DNA from: an uncultured Spirochaetales bacterium
Lineage (GTDB): Bacteria; Spirochaetota; Spirochaetia; Sphaerochaetales; Sphaerochaetaceae
Direction: 5' to 3'
DNA: 64,000 bases
Assembly: GCA_949289305.1 (NCBI GenBank)
Contig: CASENB010000016.1
Location: 62,001 to 126,000 of the forward strand
The position numbers were made by a program, and so were the translations under genes. This document shows, piece by piece, positions 52,255 to 63,324 of this stretch; position 1 is the stretch's first letter; every line of letters starts with the position of its first letter. The notes below the pieces were generated by a model. That model was not told the DNA's origin, ran no database searches, and saw nothing but the letters and a program-made list of their open reading frames with translations.

Positions 52255-52749
52255 TTGCGGATTCTGGGAATAGATCCTGGACTTGCTACTACAGGCTGGG
52301 GCGTTGTTGAGTATGAGAAGCAGCGCATCTGGCCTGTTTCTTTTGGAATTGTAAAGACAGAGAGCAAAGAAAGGCTTCAGGACAGGATATTCACACTTGC
52401 AGAGGATATTGCAAGCATTGCAACTAAATATAAGATCGACGTCTGCTCTATGGAAGATATCTATTTTGCAAGGAACATCACCTCTGCCGTTCCTGTTGCG
52501 AAAGTTATTGGAGCATTAACATATCGTCTAATGAGCATGGACATCCCAGTCTCTTTTTACTCTCCGTTGCAGATAAAAATGGCTGTAACAGGTACAGGAA
52601 CTGCTGACAAGCACCAGATTCAGGAGATGGTGCGCCTGCATCTTAAACTAGAGAAGATTCCAAAACCTGATCATGCGGCCGATGCTCTTGCAGACTGTTT
52701 ATGCTATATTACAAATAACAGCGGGGATGTAAGGCTTAGGAGGAACTAA
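52255..52749 (+). CDS. ruvC: Holliday junction resolvase RuvC
   Basis: RuvC cuts Holliday junctions symmetrically. The 164-residue product has the four acids: Asp in GIDPGLATTGWG, Glu in CSMEDIYF, and the Asp pair in DHAADALADCLCY. The start is TTG 52255 with GAGGAGTAAGG upstream; the frame opens RILGIDPG, as normal. The gene order yebC-ruvC-ruvA-ruvB is standard. Confidence 0.95.
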   Translation: MRILGIDPGLATTGWGVVEYEKQRIWPVSFGIVKTESKERLQDRIFTLAEDIASIATKYKIDVCSMEDIYFARNITSAVPVAKVIGALTYRLMSMDIPVSFYSPLQIKMAVTGTGTADKHQIQEMVRLHLKLEKIPKPDHAADALADCLCYITNNSGDVRLRRN

Positions 52750-52753
52750 TCTT

Positions 52754-53383
52754 TTGATAAACGCAATCTACGGAAAGCTATCGTCGTTTAAGGACAACAA
52801 CATATTTATTTTAACAAATAGCGGAGTTGAATACTCTATTGAGATAAGTACTTTAGATCTTGAAGAGATCCTTAAAAAAAGCGATGAGGAAAGAAACAAT
52901 TTAAAAATCCTTACTTATTTAGTCCACAGGGAGGATGCAATGCTCCTTTATGGATTTCTCAGGGAAGATGAGAGGGTATGCTTTGTCGAACTTCTAACTG
53001 TAAACGGAATAGGGGCGAAACAGGCAATGAAAGTTCTCTCAAGCATGAACGTTACGGATTTTCTTCAAGCGCTTGACAAAAGCGACGTTAAAAAACTTTC
53101 TAAAATTCCCGGAATGGGCGCAAAAACTGCACAGAAACTCATTTTGCAACTTAGAAACGTCCTTATCCTTGAACAAGGAGAAAACGATGAAAAAATTGCA
53201 AAAAACAGCAGAAGTGCTTTTGAGTATCAAGATCTTGTCGATGCGTTTGTCGAGATGGGACATGATAAGAAGCAGGTTAGGGAAAGAATAGAGCGAATAT
53301 TAAAAGAAAATGAGTTAGAATTATTTGGAAAGACTAAAAACGAGAAAGAGAATTTCATTTTCCAAATTCTAATAAAAGGTTGA
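52754..53383 (+). CDS. ruvA: Holliday junction DNA helicase subunit RuvA
   Basis: RuvA binds the four-way junction and loads RuvB. The 209-residue product has the OB-fold start [11 protein letters not shown], two helix-hairpin-helix motifs ([30 protein letters not shown]) and the flexible RuvB-binding tail. The start is TTG 52754 with AGGAGG 10 nt upstream. It is one base from ruvB. Confidence 0.94.
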   Translation: MINAIYGKLSSFKDNNIFILTNSGVEYSIEISTLDLEEILKKSDEERNNLKILTYLVHREDAMLLYGFLREDERVCFVELLTVNGIGAKQAMKVLSSMNVTDFLQALDKSDVKKLSKIPGMGAKTAQKLILQLRNVLILEQGENDEKIAKNSRSAFEYQDLVDAFVEMGHDKKQVRERIERILKENELELFGKTKNEKENFIFQILIKG

Positions 53384-53384
53384 T

Positions 53385-54449
53385 ATGGTTGTAGATTTTG
53401 AATCCGAGATTAAAGAACTTGAAGATATAGCGCCTTCCTTAATGAGCAAAGAGTATGTTGACAGCGAAGACAGGCATGAGAACATACTTCGTCCGCAGCT
53501 GCTTGAAGATTTTCAGGGGCAGAAAGAATTGAAAGACAATCTTGATGTTTTTATAAAAGCGGCAAGAAAGCGAAATGAGGCTCTTGATCATACGTTCATA
53601 GTCGGCCCTCCGGGGCTTGGCAAAACAACACTTGCAAGCATTATTGCAAATGAGATGAATACCGACATAAGAATGACAAGCGCGCCAGCCCTTGATAAAC
53701 CAAAAGACCTTGCTGGAATTTTAACAAACCTAGGAGAGAACTCCGTATTCTTCATAGACGAAATCCATCGTCTAAAACCAATAATCGAGGAGATGCTCTA
53801 TATCGCGATGGAAGATTATGAGATAGACTGGGTAATAGGGCAGGGTCCTGCTGCGAGGACAATGAGAATTCCTCTTCCCCATTTTACGCTAATCGGCGCA
53901 ACAACAAAGGCAGGAAGCGTCTCATCTCCTCTTGCATCGCGTTTTGGAATAAATTTGCATATCGATTTCTATAGCGATGAAGAGCTTGCGAACATAATTA
54001 AAAGAAGCGCGAAGATATTAAAAACCGAAATAGACGACGATGCTCTACTTCTTTTAGCTCATTGTTCGCGAGGAACGCCAAGAATCGCAAACCGTCTTTT
54101 GAGAAGATTAAGAGACTTTGCGTTAGTTCTTACCGATGGGATAATAACGAAAGAGACTGTGGAAAAAGGCCTTGAAAGACTTGGAATAGATAAGAACGGA
54201 CTAGAGAAGATGGACCGCCAGATACTAAAGACGATAATCGAATATTACAATGGCGGACCTGTTGGCGCCGAAACCCTTTCTATTAGCGTTGGAGAGGCTG
54301 TTGAAAGCCTTGAAGACTTTTACGAACCGTATCTTATTCAACAGGGCTATTTGAAAAGAACGCCAAGGGGCAGGTGCGTAACAGATAAGGCATATGAGTT
54401 ATTAAATTTGAAAAGAGGATGTGATGTTAACCAAGGACTACTATTTTGA
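53385..54449 (+). CDS. ruvB: Holliday junction helicase RuvB
   Basis: RuvB is the AAA+ motor of branch migration. The 354-residue product has the N-terminal [11 protein letters not shown], Walker [12 protein letters not shown] (about 77-87), Walker [10 protein letters not shown], sensor [17 protein letters not shown] and the winged-helix C-terminus ([12 protein letters not shown]...). It overlaps queA by 26 nt. Confidence 0.96.
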   Translation: MVVDFESEIKELEDIAPSLMSKEYVDSEDRHENILRPQLLEDFQGQKELKDNLDVFIKAARKRNEALDHTFIVGPPGLGKTTLASIIANEMNTDIRMTSAPALDKPKDLAGILTNLGENSVFFIDEIHRLKPIIEEMLYIAMEDYEIDWVIGQGPAARTMRIPLPHFTLIGATTKAGSVSSPLASRFGINLHIDFYSDEELANIIKRSAKILKTEIDDDALLLLAHCSRGTPRIANRLLRRLRDFALVLTDGIITKETVEKGLERLGIDKNGLEKMDRQILKTIIEYYNGGPVGAETLSISVGEAVESLEDFYEPYLIQQGYLKRTPRGRCVTDKAYELLNLKRGCDVNQGLLF

Positions 54450-55464
54450 TCTTCCAGAAGAACTTATAGCACAGTATCCATGTTCTGAGCGTGGAAACGA
54501 CAGGCTGATGCTTTTAGATAGATATACAGGAGCTTACAAAGATCTGAAGATAAATGATTTTCCATCGTTAATAGATGAAAATTCAGTATTAGTTTTAAAT
54601 AACAGCAAGGTTAGAAAGGCGAGAACATATGCAAAAAGCGAGAGCGGTGGAACTGTCGAATTTCTCTTCCTATCAGAAAATGACGATAAAAGCTGGAATG
54701 CCATGACTAGCAAGGCTAAAAGGCAGAAGGTTGGAAAGAAGTATTTCTTTTTAGATTCAGATGGAAACGTCTATAGAGAGGCTGAAATAAAGGGCGAAAG
54801 GGAAGATGGGACGAAGATAGTAGAATTCGACAGCGAAATTAAAAATGATTTCTTTGAAAAGCTCGGACATGTTCCTCTTCCGCCTTATATAAAAAGGGAA
54901 GACGAATTTCAAGACGAGAAGAGATACCAGACTGTTTATGCAAAAAAAGAAGGGTCTGTCGCATCTCCGACTGCAGGACTTCACTTTACTAAAGATCTTT
55001 TAGATGAAATAAGATCAAAAGGGGTAAACATCTATGAAGTTACGCTGCATGTCGGGATGGGAACTTTTCTACCGGTAAGAAGCGAGAGGATAGAAGACCA
55101 TCATATGCATAGCGAGCACTATGAGATAGATGAGAAAACGCTGGACGCTCTAAATGAAGAGAAAAAGAGTGGGAAAAAAATAATCTCGATTGGAACTACG
55201 AGCTTAAGAACTCTTGAAAGCAGCGCAAACGATGCTGGCCTTTTAGAAAAAAGGGAAGACAATACGAGCATATTCATCCATCCCGGATATAAGTTCAAAT
55301 TCGTTGACAGCCTATTTACTAACTTCCACACTCCAGAATCGACTCTCTTGATGCTCGTTTCCGCAATGGCTGGAAAAGATAACATAATGAGAGCATATGA
55401 GCATGCGATAGAAGAGAAATACAGATTCTTCAGCTATGGAGACGCAATGTTCATCAGAAGCTAA
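54424..55464 (+). CDS. queA: tRNA ribosyltransferase-isomerase QueA
   Basis: QueA transfers and isomerises ribose from SAM to preQ1 in tRNA on the way to queuosine. The 346-residue product has [72 protein letters not shown] and the C-terminal [20 protein letters not shown] 54424 has AAGAGG 6 nt upstream; GTG 54421 is an alternative. Start sits inside ruvB, and its end overlaps tmk on the other strand by 11 nt. Confidence 0.95.
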   Translation: MLTKDYYFDLPEELIAQYPCSERGNDRLMLLDRYTGAYKDLKINDFPSLIDENSVLVLNNSKVRKARTYAKSESGGTVEFLFLSENDDKSWNAMTSKAKRQKVGKKYFFLDSDGNVYREAEIKGEREDGTKIVEFDSEIKNDFFEKLGHVPLPPYIKREDEFQDEKRYQTVYAKKEGSVASPTAGLHFTKDLLDEIRSKGVNIYEVTLHVGMGTFLPVRSERIEDHHMHSEHYEIDEKTLDALNEEKKSGKKIISIGTTSLRTLESSANDAGLLEKREDNTSIFIHPGYKFKFVDSLFTNFHTPESTLLMLVSAMAGKDNIMRAYEHAIEEKYRFFSYGDAMFIRS

Positions 55465-56059
55465 GAAAAGATAGGATCCTCTCCGTTGTCTCCTCGATTG
55501 AGATATCCCCTTCGATTTTTAAGAACTTCACAGAGGACGGGATGCATGAGAAGCTTTTTAAATAGTTTTCCCTGATTTTCCTCATCAAGCTCTCTTTTTC
55601 AAAGATCTCTTTCTCCTGTCCTCTCTTATTGATTCTTTTCAGGCATGTATCTACATCGACATCTAAGAAAATTAGATACTCCGGATGAGGAAAATCGTTA
55701 AGTGCGTATATTTTTTCTTCATCAGTATAAAGACTCTGGTATGCAAGTGACGAGTAGAAGTATCTGTCGGATATGACGATTTTGCCATTCTTGATGTTTT
55801 CTATTATGCCATCTTCCCCGTTGATATGGTTTTCTCTATCAGCAGCATAAAGCATCGCAAGAGAAAGCGGCGGAAGCTTGACCTCGTTTCTCAAAACCTT
55901 TCTTATAAGCTTGCCGACCTCGCTGTCTGTTGGTTCAAAAGTCGATACCACAGTATGCCCTTTATTCTCAAGAAGAGAGGTGATTATATTTTTCTGCGTG
56001 GTGGTTCCCGCACCGTCAAGACCTTCAAGCACTACAAAGCCTTTAATGATTTTATCCAT
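55454..56059 (-). CDS. tmk: Thymidylate kinase
   Basis: Thymidylate kinase phosphorylates dTMP to dTDP. The 201-residue product has FVVLEGLDGAGTTTQ in the P-loop position (usual EGxDGxGKTTQ; the Lys is Thr here), FEPTDSEVGKLIRKVL for dTMP binding, VISDRYFYSSLAYQSL (DRY motif) and RINKRGQEKEIFEKE as the lid. The Thr for Lys swap is notable but the rest of the active site is intact. ATG 56059 begins the frame; tamB diverges from it across 72 bp. Confidence 0.88.
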   Translation of the reverse strand: MDKIIKGFVVLEGLDGAGTTTQKNIITSLLENKGHTVVSTFEPTDSEVGKLIRKVLRNEVKLPPLSLAMLYAADRENHINGEDGIIENIKNGKIVISDRYFYSSLAYQSLYTDEEKIYALNDFPHPEYLIFLDVDVDTCLKRINKRGQEKEIFEKESLMRKIRENYLKSFSCIPSSVKFLKIEGDISIEETTERILSFLSF

Positions 56060-56131
56060 AAATATTCCTTAGTAATGAAAAAACAACAAAAATACTTTAT
56101 ATTGGTAGAGTATAGATAAGAGAGAAAGAAA

Positions 56132-59100
56132 ATGAAATACCATTCGCCGATAAAGATAGTAATAACAAGCTTAATTATTACGTTAACATTTGCTTTTATC
56201 TCTCTTCTTTCTGTCTATCTTTTTTCTGCAAAGACCCCTGCAGAGATAATGCTTGATAATGCGCTTAAAACAATAAGCCAGGAAAAGAGGCTAAACATTT
56301 CCTTTTCCAAGATGGATAAAAACGTAAGAAATCATATTACGTTGAATGATGTTGAAATTTCTCTAGATGAAGAAAACATATTCTATTCGTCCTCTATAAC
56401 GCTCTATTCATCGTTTTTATCTTTTGTGAGATCTCTACTAGGAGGAGAGGGGACTTTCGACATAACCCTTGATGAGACAGACGTCAGCATAAGCACTGCT
56501 GCCTTTGATGCAATTAAAAATCTGATGCAAAACAAAAATAGCGGAATAGGTGCAAGTTCTCAAAATGAAAACGGAAATGATAATAATTTTGCATTCAGGA
56601 TTAGGATTAATAATTTAGACTTCAATTTTTTATCTTTTTCTTTAATGGACGCTGAACTCTTTAGCATCATCAGTACTGCTAATCTTTTAGAAGAACTTGA
56701 CATACGCCTTGATAATATCAGCTATATGCAAAATGATTTAAGTGTTGATGCGAAGAGCATAAATGCGCGTCTTATAAATAAAAGGGACGGAACATACTCT
56801 TTTGATGCAGGTTTTTCAACTCTTGATTTATCGTATAAAGATGCTGACGTAAGCCTTGAGAGAATCGCAATCAACAGTACTTTAAGCGACTTTAGAGAGA
56901 TTCTCAATAATGATGTGCGCCTGTCTTTTAACAGTGCGACTGCAGCTTATAAGGATATTTTTTATTCTAGAATCTATCCATCGTATCTAAGAGTAAACAA
57001 CCATGTCTTCTCTTCTGAGATTTCCGTAATTGTCGCATCCTATCAGAATTACGCGTTGAGCCTTGAAGATCTGAGCTTCGCATTTGATTCTACGGATAAT
57101 GCATTGTCGCTTGATAGCGTAAGTACGACGATATTCAGAGCAACTGATCCTTTTGCCGAAATAGAAGAATTGATTTTAAACGTCAATTTCAATACAAAAG
57201 ACGTCACCTCTAGTGCTAAAAGCATATCAACAAGCCTTATAAACGATTATGTCTCGTCGATTAACGATATCACGTTTAACAATATGGCACTCAACTTTAA
57301 CTTCTTAGAAAGCTATGATGCAAGAGTTAACGCAACTCTATCCATTTCATCAGAAGAACGCATATTGGACAACACTACAGCATCTCTTTTCTTCGATTTA
57401 AGTTATAAAGATAAAATAGAGAGTCTCAGAGTCAACATGAATTCTATAGATCTTCCGTCATTATCACAAAATATGGATTTAAACCTCAATTATGATAATG
57501 GTTCGGGCTACCTCTATTTCAATTATGCTAATTCGGCACTTTTAAGAATCGATGCAGGAGATGAGATAAACATCTCTGCAGAACTTAGAAGTCTTAATCT
57601 TAGCACGCTTCTTCCATACATCCACAGATATATCCCTATAATTGAGAATTATATCGCAGATGAAACCACATTGAACGGAATCTTCAATGCTAATCTTGTA
57701 AAAGATGAGAGTGTCAGTCTTGGCTACAGAGGTAATGTCAGTTACGCCATAGGCCTATCTGGAATAAGATTCTCATATTTTACTTTCAATGCGGCAACAA
57801 GCCTTAATGCCGAGTTGAATGATGATATAGAAATAAGCCTTTTCAACATAACGACAGATTTCATACGTCTAGGTTTCACTGGAAGGCTCAGCTCTTCCAA
57901 TTTCATCCCATATGGAAGTCTTTTCCTTGAATCGACATCATCTGGAAACAGGATATTGACGCTCGATCTGATGCTTAACAGCGAAAGAGAGTACAGTTTT
58001 GATTTAACGTTCCCTACTTTTGAACGTGTAAGGCTTTCAGGTCTCTTCAACTTTGAAGATCTAAGCCATCTTTATAGTAACGCTAACCTTTTAACAAGGA
58101 GCACTAGCTATGATTTCTATGTCGACATTAATTTTAACAATCAAGAGGTAATGATTAAAAACGACAGGGCAGAGTTCATTCTATCTTATGGCGACGAGAT
58201 CGTAAGCTCTCTTGAATTTGATCGTTTCATGCTTCCTCATAGATCATCAATAAACGAAGGATCAAGCATAAACGGCAGGGCTGACTTCTATTTTAACGTT
58301 ACAAGCCAAGAAGTAAGACTGTCTTCCGATGTGATAAACATAGACAACCTTTACCTTCTTCCCGGAAATCCTGATCTCTCATTCTCACTTGCAATGGATA
58401 ACAGTTCGTTTAAAATAAACGACATACTGCTCTCATCTTCAGTTTTCATTCCTTTAAGCGGCAATCTTTCTTATACGTTCTCAACTCATTCTTTTGCTCT
58501 CAACATGCTTAGCAGCAGCGAGAATATCGCACTTAGCATAACGCCGTTTAATAATTACCTAACTGGATATTTCAGACTATCCAATTTTAATGCAGAGAGA
58601 ATAGGACTTGGCAATAACCTGATCAATGCGGATTTAATGGGTATGGGGCAGGACTTTGACTCTCTGTCATTTTCTGGAGTGTTCAGCTTAGAAACCAACG
58701 ATCCATCAAATCCTCTAAGTGCGAAGGCAGATGTCGAGATAAACAGCAGGGAAATCATTATTTCGTCATTCAGCTATGAAATTCCATCTTTAAGCCTTAT
58801 GATAGATGAGGCAGTGTTTAATACAACCATAGGAGAGCTTCAAGTTCCTCTTCGTCTTGAATACGATATAAGCAACAGAGACAGAGATTATCCTATAACG
58901 CTTGATTTAAACGCAAAGATCGATTTCGAAAGAAAAGATAATCTTTATGATTTCATAGTCGATTATTACAGATCAAAGTTCAACGGCTTAAGCGGAGAGA
59001 TCGTATTGAATGAACTGAATATAGATAACGCGCTTTTAAGCGGTAGAAAGCAATCTGCATTTACTTACAACGACAATATTTTAAATCTGTCTGGCGACTT

Positions 59101-60715
59101 CGTAGCAGGATACTATGATGTAACTAATAAATCTCTTAATCTCTCATTGGATTTTGGAGAAATTGGAAAGCTATCGCTTGATGGAAGCATAAGCGAGATA
59201 GTCAATATCGATATCTCAATAAGAGATTTAAGCCTATATGTTGCAAACCTCGTTATGGTAATGCCTGTAATTAATTTCTCTGAGAACTCACTTGCAGATG
59301 GAGATCTTACCCTTCTTGGCCCTGTGAACGACATGAAGATATACGGTTATCTAAGTTCAGAAATGATTGAAATGGAAATCTTCTGGCTTCCAGATCAGAA
59401 GGTCGTATCGCATAACATATTTTTCACTGTTTGGGATAACAATATTGAAAGCGCCCTTACTTCCTTAAGCGTGATAGACAGCCAAGGAAGAAGATCGAAC
59501 GCAAGAGGAAGGGTATGCTTCTATCTCTCTGACGGGCTTGGATTCGATCACTATACTGTAGATGTGAATGTGGACGAAGGAGATGAGATTGATTTTCGCT
59601 TCCCGATTTCAAGCATGAATGTAGACGTGAAAGGAAAGGTAAGCGGGTCGTTCCATCTCTTTCAAAGAAGGCTAGAAAGCGTAACCCTTTCAGGAGATAT
59701 GAATATTCTCGATGCAGAGCTTTCTCTTGGAATGGCTGACCTTCCGAGCTGGTATCGAACAAGAATCAAGACAAGCTATGACTTTAATCTGCATCTAGTA
59801 AGCAACAACTCGTTTACATTCCCATCTGGACCTAATCCAATCATAAGCGCGACTGCTGCTGAAAACCAATATATTAGATTCTACACAAGTCAAAACGGAG
59901 GATTTGGAGCTTCCGGCGCACTCAATCTAAGAGCAGGGGAGATCTACTATTTCCAACGTTCGTTCTTCATAAGGGAAGGAAGCATCAATTTCAGAGAAAA
60001 CGGAATAAACTCGATAGATCCTGTAATTAATTTGAGAGCGGAGCTTAAAACGTTCGATCAAGACGGAGATCCTGTCGATATCTATCTAGTGTTGAGAGAA
60101 GCAGACTTAAATAACTTTACGCCAATGTTCGAAAGCTCTCCAGCAAAAGATCTTTCTGAGATAATGAGCATACTAGGACAGTCCATTGTCAATACTGACA
60201 GTTCAGGAACGAACCTAGGCAATATGGTTTCTCTCTTAACAACAGGCGTGGACGTACTGCAGAGAATGGGTATTATTGGACAAAACAATTCTAATAGTCT
60301 TCAAATGTCCATAAGAAATTCACTTAATCTTGATACTTTCACGCTACACACGAATATAATTGGAAATCTAGTGTATGATGCGGTTCTCACCGGACAGAAT
60401 GCCCAGAGATGGAACATATCTCCTATCGCAAGGTATCTGGACGGTACTGCACTCTACATGGGAAAATACATCACCCCTGATCTCTATTTTGAGGCGCTTG
60501 CCCATCTTAGCGCTCAGAGGAGAGCGGGAGAGAGGGAAGATTACGATAACGTTTCTTCTTTCTTGTCCAGCGATCTCTTTTTGGATATCGAACTGTCTCT
60601 TGAGTGGGAAAATCCACTTTGTTCTGTCACGCTTTTCACGCGGCCGCAAAGTCTCACGATTGACAGCTGTTTCAAATATCTCGGACTAACGTTCAGTAAG
60701 AGATTTGTATTTTAA
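56132..60715 (+). CDS. tamB: TamB-like AsmA-family outer-membrane biogenesis protein
   Basis: TamB-like proteins bridge the inner and outer membranes and are linked to phospholipid transport and barrel assembly. The 1527-residue product has an N-terminal membrane helix (about 11-35), a very long beta-rich middle made of repeated short strands with Ser/Asn/Asp turns, and a C-terminal TamB/DUF490 domain (about 1200-1527) with QNGGFGASGALNLRAGEIYY, FFIREGSINFRENG and YLVLREADLNNFTPMF. It precedes bamA by 35 nt, the same order as in Treponema (TP0325-TP0326). Confidence 0.88.
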   Translation: MKYHSPIKIVITSLIITLTFAFISLLSVYLFSAKTPAEIMLDNALKTISQEKRLNISFSKMDKNVRNHITLNDVEISLDEENIFYSSSITLYSSFLSFVRSLLGGEGTFDITLDETDVSISTAAFDAIKNLMQNKNSGIGASSQNENGNDNNFAFRIRINNLDFNFLSFSLMDAELFSIISTANLLEELDIRLDNISYMQNDLSVDAKSINARLINKRDGTYSFDAGFSTLDLSYKDADVSLERIAINSTLSDFREILNNDVRLSFNSATAAYKDIFYSRIYPSYLRVNNHVFSSEISVIVASYQNYALSLEDLSFAFDSTDNALSLDSVSTTIFRATDPFAEIEELILNVNFNTKDVTSSAKSISTSLINDYVSSINDITFNNMALNFNFLESYDARVNATLSISSEERILDNTTASLFFDLSYKDKIESLRVNMNSIDLPSLSQNMDLNLNYDNGSGYLYFNYANSALLRIDAGDEINISAELRSLNLSTLLPYIHRYIPIIENYIADETTLNGIFNANLVKDESVSLGYRGNVSYAIGLSGIRFSYFTFNAATSLNAELNDDIEISLFNITTDFIRLGFTGRLSSSNFIPYGSLFLESTSSGNRILTLDLMLNSEREYSFDLTFPTFERVRLSGLFNFEDLSHLYSNANLLTRSTSYDFYVDINFNNQEVMIKNDRAEFILSYGDEIVSSLEFDRFMLPHRSSINEGSSINGRADFYFNVTSQEVRLSSDVINIDNLYLLPGNPDLSFSLAMDNSSFKINDILLSSSVFIPLSGNLSYTFSTHSFALNMLSSSENIALSITPFNNYLTGYFRLSNFNAERIGLGNNLINADLMGMGQDFDSLSFSGVFSLETNDPSNPLSAKADVEINSREIIISSFSYEIPSLSLMIDEAVFNTTIGELQVPLRLEYDISNRDRDYPITLDLNAKIDFERKDNLYDFIVDYYRSKFNGLSGEIVLNELNIDNALLSGRKQSAFTYNDNILNLSGDFVAGYYDVTNKSLNLSLDFGEIGKLSLDGSISEIVNIDISIRDLSLYVANLVMVMPVINFSENSLADGDLTLLGPVNDMKIYGYLSSEMIEMEIFWLPDQKVVSHNIFFTVWDNNIESALTSLSVIDSQGRRSNARGRVCFYLSDGLGFDHYTVDVNVDEGDEIDFRFPISSMNVDVKGKVSGSFHLFQRRLESVTLSGDMNILDAELSLGMADLPSWYRTRIKTSYDFNLHLVSNNSFTFPSGPNPIISATAAENQYIRFYTSQNGGFGASGALNLRAGEIYYFQRSFFIREGSINFRENGINSIDPVINLRAELKTFDQDGDPVDIYLVLREADLNNFTPMFESSPAKDLSEIMSILGQSIVNTDSSGTNLGNMVSLLTTGVDVLQRMGIIGQNNSNSLQMSIRNSLNLDTFTLHTNIIGNLVYDAVLTGQNAQRWNISPIARYLDGTALYMGKYITPDLYFEALAHLSAQRRAGEREDYDNVSSFLSSDLFLDIELSLEWENPLCSVTLFTRPQSLTIDSCFKYLGLTFSKRFVF

Positions 60716-60750
60716 GCGCTATTCTGCTATTCTCATCTCTAGGAGTTACG

Positions 60751-63315
60751 ATGATTAGGAATAACAAAGCATTAATATTTTTGCTGATGATTATATGCTG
60801 TTTCTTCCCGCTCTTTGCCGATGATACGGTTCAAGAGAGTCAAAACAGCAATGAAAGTGCTGAATGGTGGGTTGGCATGCCTATTTCTGATTTCGAGTAT
60901 ACAGGACTTGTTAACGTAAGCGAAAGTACTCTTGATCAGGTGCTATCCGATTACCTTGATGCCGAATTTACAAACGACCTTTTCACAAGGATGTACAACA
61001 CGCTGTACGCACAGAATTACATTGAATATATTTCTGCTGAAGCTCTCAGAGGAGGAACGACTGGGGCGTCTCTTGTAATAAGATTTAATGTGGTTGAGAA
61101 TCCAATGGTATCTTCAGTTACCATAGAAGGAAATGAAAACGCAAGCGATAGGACGCTGCTTGACCAGCAGAACTACAGCGTAGGATCTTTTATCAGCAGT
61201 AATGATTATAATGCCAATGCGGAGCTAATCAGATCGTATTACCTTAGCCGCGGTTATAGAGATTGCAGCGTAACATGTACAAGTTCTTTTGATGCGACTA
61301 CAAATACAGAGGCCATCTTATATACAGTTTCCGAAGGAGAACAGTATAAGATTAGAAGCATAACGTTCGATGGTGCGACTGTATTCACGCAAAAGGAACT
61401 CTCAGGACAGATAGAGAGCCATCAGAGATCTTTTTTCAATAGCGGCAACTTCGTTCAGTCGACGGTTGACAGCGATGTAAACGCAATTCTAAATTACTAT
61501 TATCAGAATGGTTACAGTGATGCGAGAATAGACAGCGTCGAAATAGTCGATTCAACAGAAGAGGGTGATAACTATAGATTCTTAAATGTTATTTTCCATA
61601 TTACAGAAGGGCAGCAATATTTCTTCGGCACAATCACATTCAATGGAAATAACGTATATAGTGATGATTACATCAGATCGATTATCAGTGTTAAAGAGGG
61701 TGATGTGCATGACACTGTAAGCCTTCAGAACATGTACATGGAGCTGTTTAATATCTATCAGAACAATGGATATTCGGCCTGTCAGATCAATCCTATTCCT
61801 TCGATTGAAGAGGGATCGAACATAGTGAATTATGAAATCCAAATCGTAGAAGGAACGCAGTCATACATAGAAGAAATCAGGATTGAAGGACTTACGAAGA
61901 CTTTGCCGAGAGTTTTTGAAAGAGAGCTTACGATTCATGTTGGAGACATCTATAACAGAGATGCAATCATAAGAAGCCAGCAGAATATTTATAATACCGG
62001 CCTTGTAAGAAATATCAGAGTCGGGCTTCTTCCTGGAAGCACTGAAAACGGCTTGATTATCGTATTTGAGATAGAAGAAGGAAATCAGATGGAGCTTCAG
62101 TTTGGAGCGACATTCGGAGGAACGCTTGACGAGTTCCCTATTTCAGGATTCCTCTCATGGTCAGATACAAACCTATTCGGAACAGGAAGAGACTTATCAA
62201 TCAGTACGACGCTCAGCCCTACGACACAGTCCGTATCAATTGGCTTAAGTGACGATTGGGTTGGAAATCAGAGATGGTCGAACGGAATATCTTTCTCCTT
62301 TGAGAGAAGCAATAGACGCAACGTACTCCAGCGTGGTATCGGATCTGATTATTACGATGGATGGGATCAGTATAAGCAGACCTATCCGCTCGGATACGGT
62401 TCTGCAGACGAATGGTATGCATCAGATGAAGATTATCCAAGCATCGGATACCTGATGGAATATGACTACTACCGTTTTGCTTTAGGTTATAACACAGGCT
62501 ATACATTCCAATTTGATGCAGGAAACCTTACTGTCGGAGGTGGAATATCTCTTGGCTTGAACCATGCGGTCTATGATGAAAACAAATATGATCCGTATGA
62601 AGAGCTTGTTACAAAATATCATGAAGGATGGAGGTTCTCAAATAGACTCTCATTCAATCTAACATGGGACGGAAGAGACCTTATTAGAAACACGACAAGA
62701 GGATATGTGATCTCTCTCGGATACACATATGCGGGAGGAATTCTCGGAGGCCTTTCAAACTATAACAGACTTTCGCTTAGCGCAAGCGCATACCTCTCGC
62801 TATTCCATGCAACCAACGATGAAGGAAGGGAGAGCCACTTGGTACTCTCTGGAACCAGCTCTGTAAGCGTAATGCTTCCTCAGTTCTGGAACAACAAGGA
62901 CGATAAAACAGGATGGGATTGGTATGAAGCTGCAGAAGGTGCAACGACATACGAAATGCTTTATATTGATGGAATGAACATTGGACGTGGTTTTGATTCC
63001 GTAACGCACCTATCTTTCCTATGGAACAACCAGATCGAGCTAAGCTATCCTATCGTTCTGGATATCTTGAATGTTGAGGCATTTGCAAGCGCTACAGGAG
63101 TGACTGAGACTTTGGCAGAACTTGCAAGTTTTGATAACATTGACTGGTATTTTGCATTCGGAGCAGGAATAAGACTATCTATTCCAGGCTTCCCTCTAGG
63201 ATTATATATCGTAAAGAACGCAACGCTCATAGAACAGCAATGGCAATGGGATAACGATGGAATAATTCCTGGCGGTCTGAAATTGGTTCTTGCAATTTCT
63301 ACAAGTATTTACTAA
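60751..63315 (+). CDS. bamA: Outer membrane protein assembly factor BamA
   Basis: BamA is the central Omp85 barrel that inserts outer-membrane proteins. The 854-residue product has a signal peptide (about 1-23), five POTRA-type repeats (about 45-430; e.g. VSSVTIEGNENASDRTLLDQ, KIRSITFDGATVFTQKEL, FFGTITFNGNNVYSDDYI, YIEEIRIEGLTKTLPRVFER) and a C-terminal barrel (about 455-854) with SNYNRLSLSASAYLSLF and an end strand ISTSIY. The lid loop motif near DGMNIGRGFDS stands in the VRGF position. AGGAG precedes ATG 60751. It lies between tamB and mutS as in Treponema. Confidence 0.94.
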   Translation: MIRNNKALIFLLMIICCFFPLFADDTVQESQNSNESAEWWVGMPISDFEYTGLVNVSESTLDQVLSDYLDAEFTNDLFTRMYNTLYAQNYIEYISAEALRGGTTGASLVIRFNVVENPMVSSVTIEGNENASDRTLLDQQNYSVGSFISSNDYNANAELIRSYYLSRGYRDCSVTCTSSFDATTNTEAILYTVSEGEQYKIRSITFDGATVFTQKELSGQIESHQRSFFNSGNFVQSTVDSDVNAILNYYYQNGYSDARIDSVEIVDSTEEGDNYRFLNVIFHITEGQQYFFGTITFNGNNVYSDDYIRSIISVKEGDVHDTVSLQNMYMELFNIYQNNGYSACQINPIPSIEEGSNIVNYEIQIVEGTQSYIEEIRIEGLTKTLPRVFERELTIHVGDIYNRDAIIRSQQNIYNTGLVRNIRVGLLPGSTENGLIIVFEIEEGNQMELQFGATFGGTLDEFPISGFLSWSDTNLFGTGRDLSISTTLSPTTQSVSIGLSDDWVGNQRWSNGISFSFERSNRRNVLQRGIGSDYYDGWDQYKQTYPLGYGSADEWYASDEDYPSIGYLMEYDYYRFALGYNTGYTFQFDAGNLTVGGGISLGLNHAVYDENKYDPYEELVTKYHEGWRFSNRLSFNLTWDGRDLIRNTTRGYVISLGYTYAGGILGGLSNYNRLSLSASAYLSLFHATNDEGRESHLVLSGTSSVSVMLPQFWNNKDDKTGWDWYEAAEGATTYEMLYIDGMNIGRGFDSVTHLSFLWNNQIELSYPIVLDILNVEAFASATGVTETLAELASFDNIDWYFAFGAGIRLSIPGFPLGLYIVKNATLIEQQWQWDNDGIIPGGLKLVLAISTSIY

Positions 63316-63324
63316 AAGATTTAT

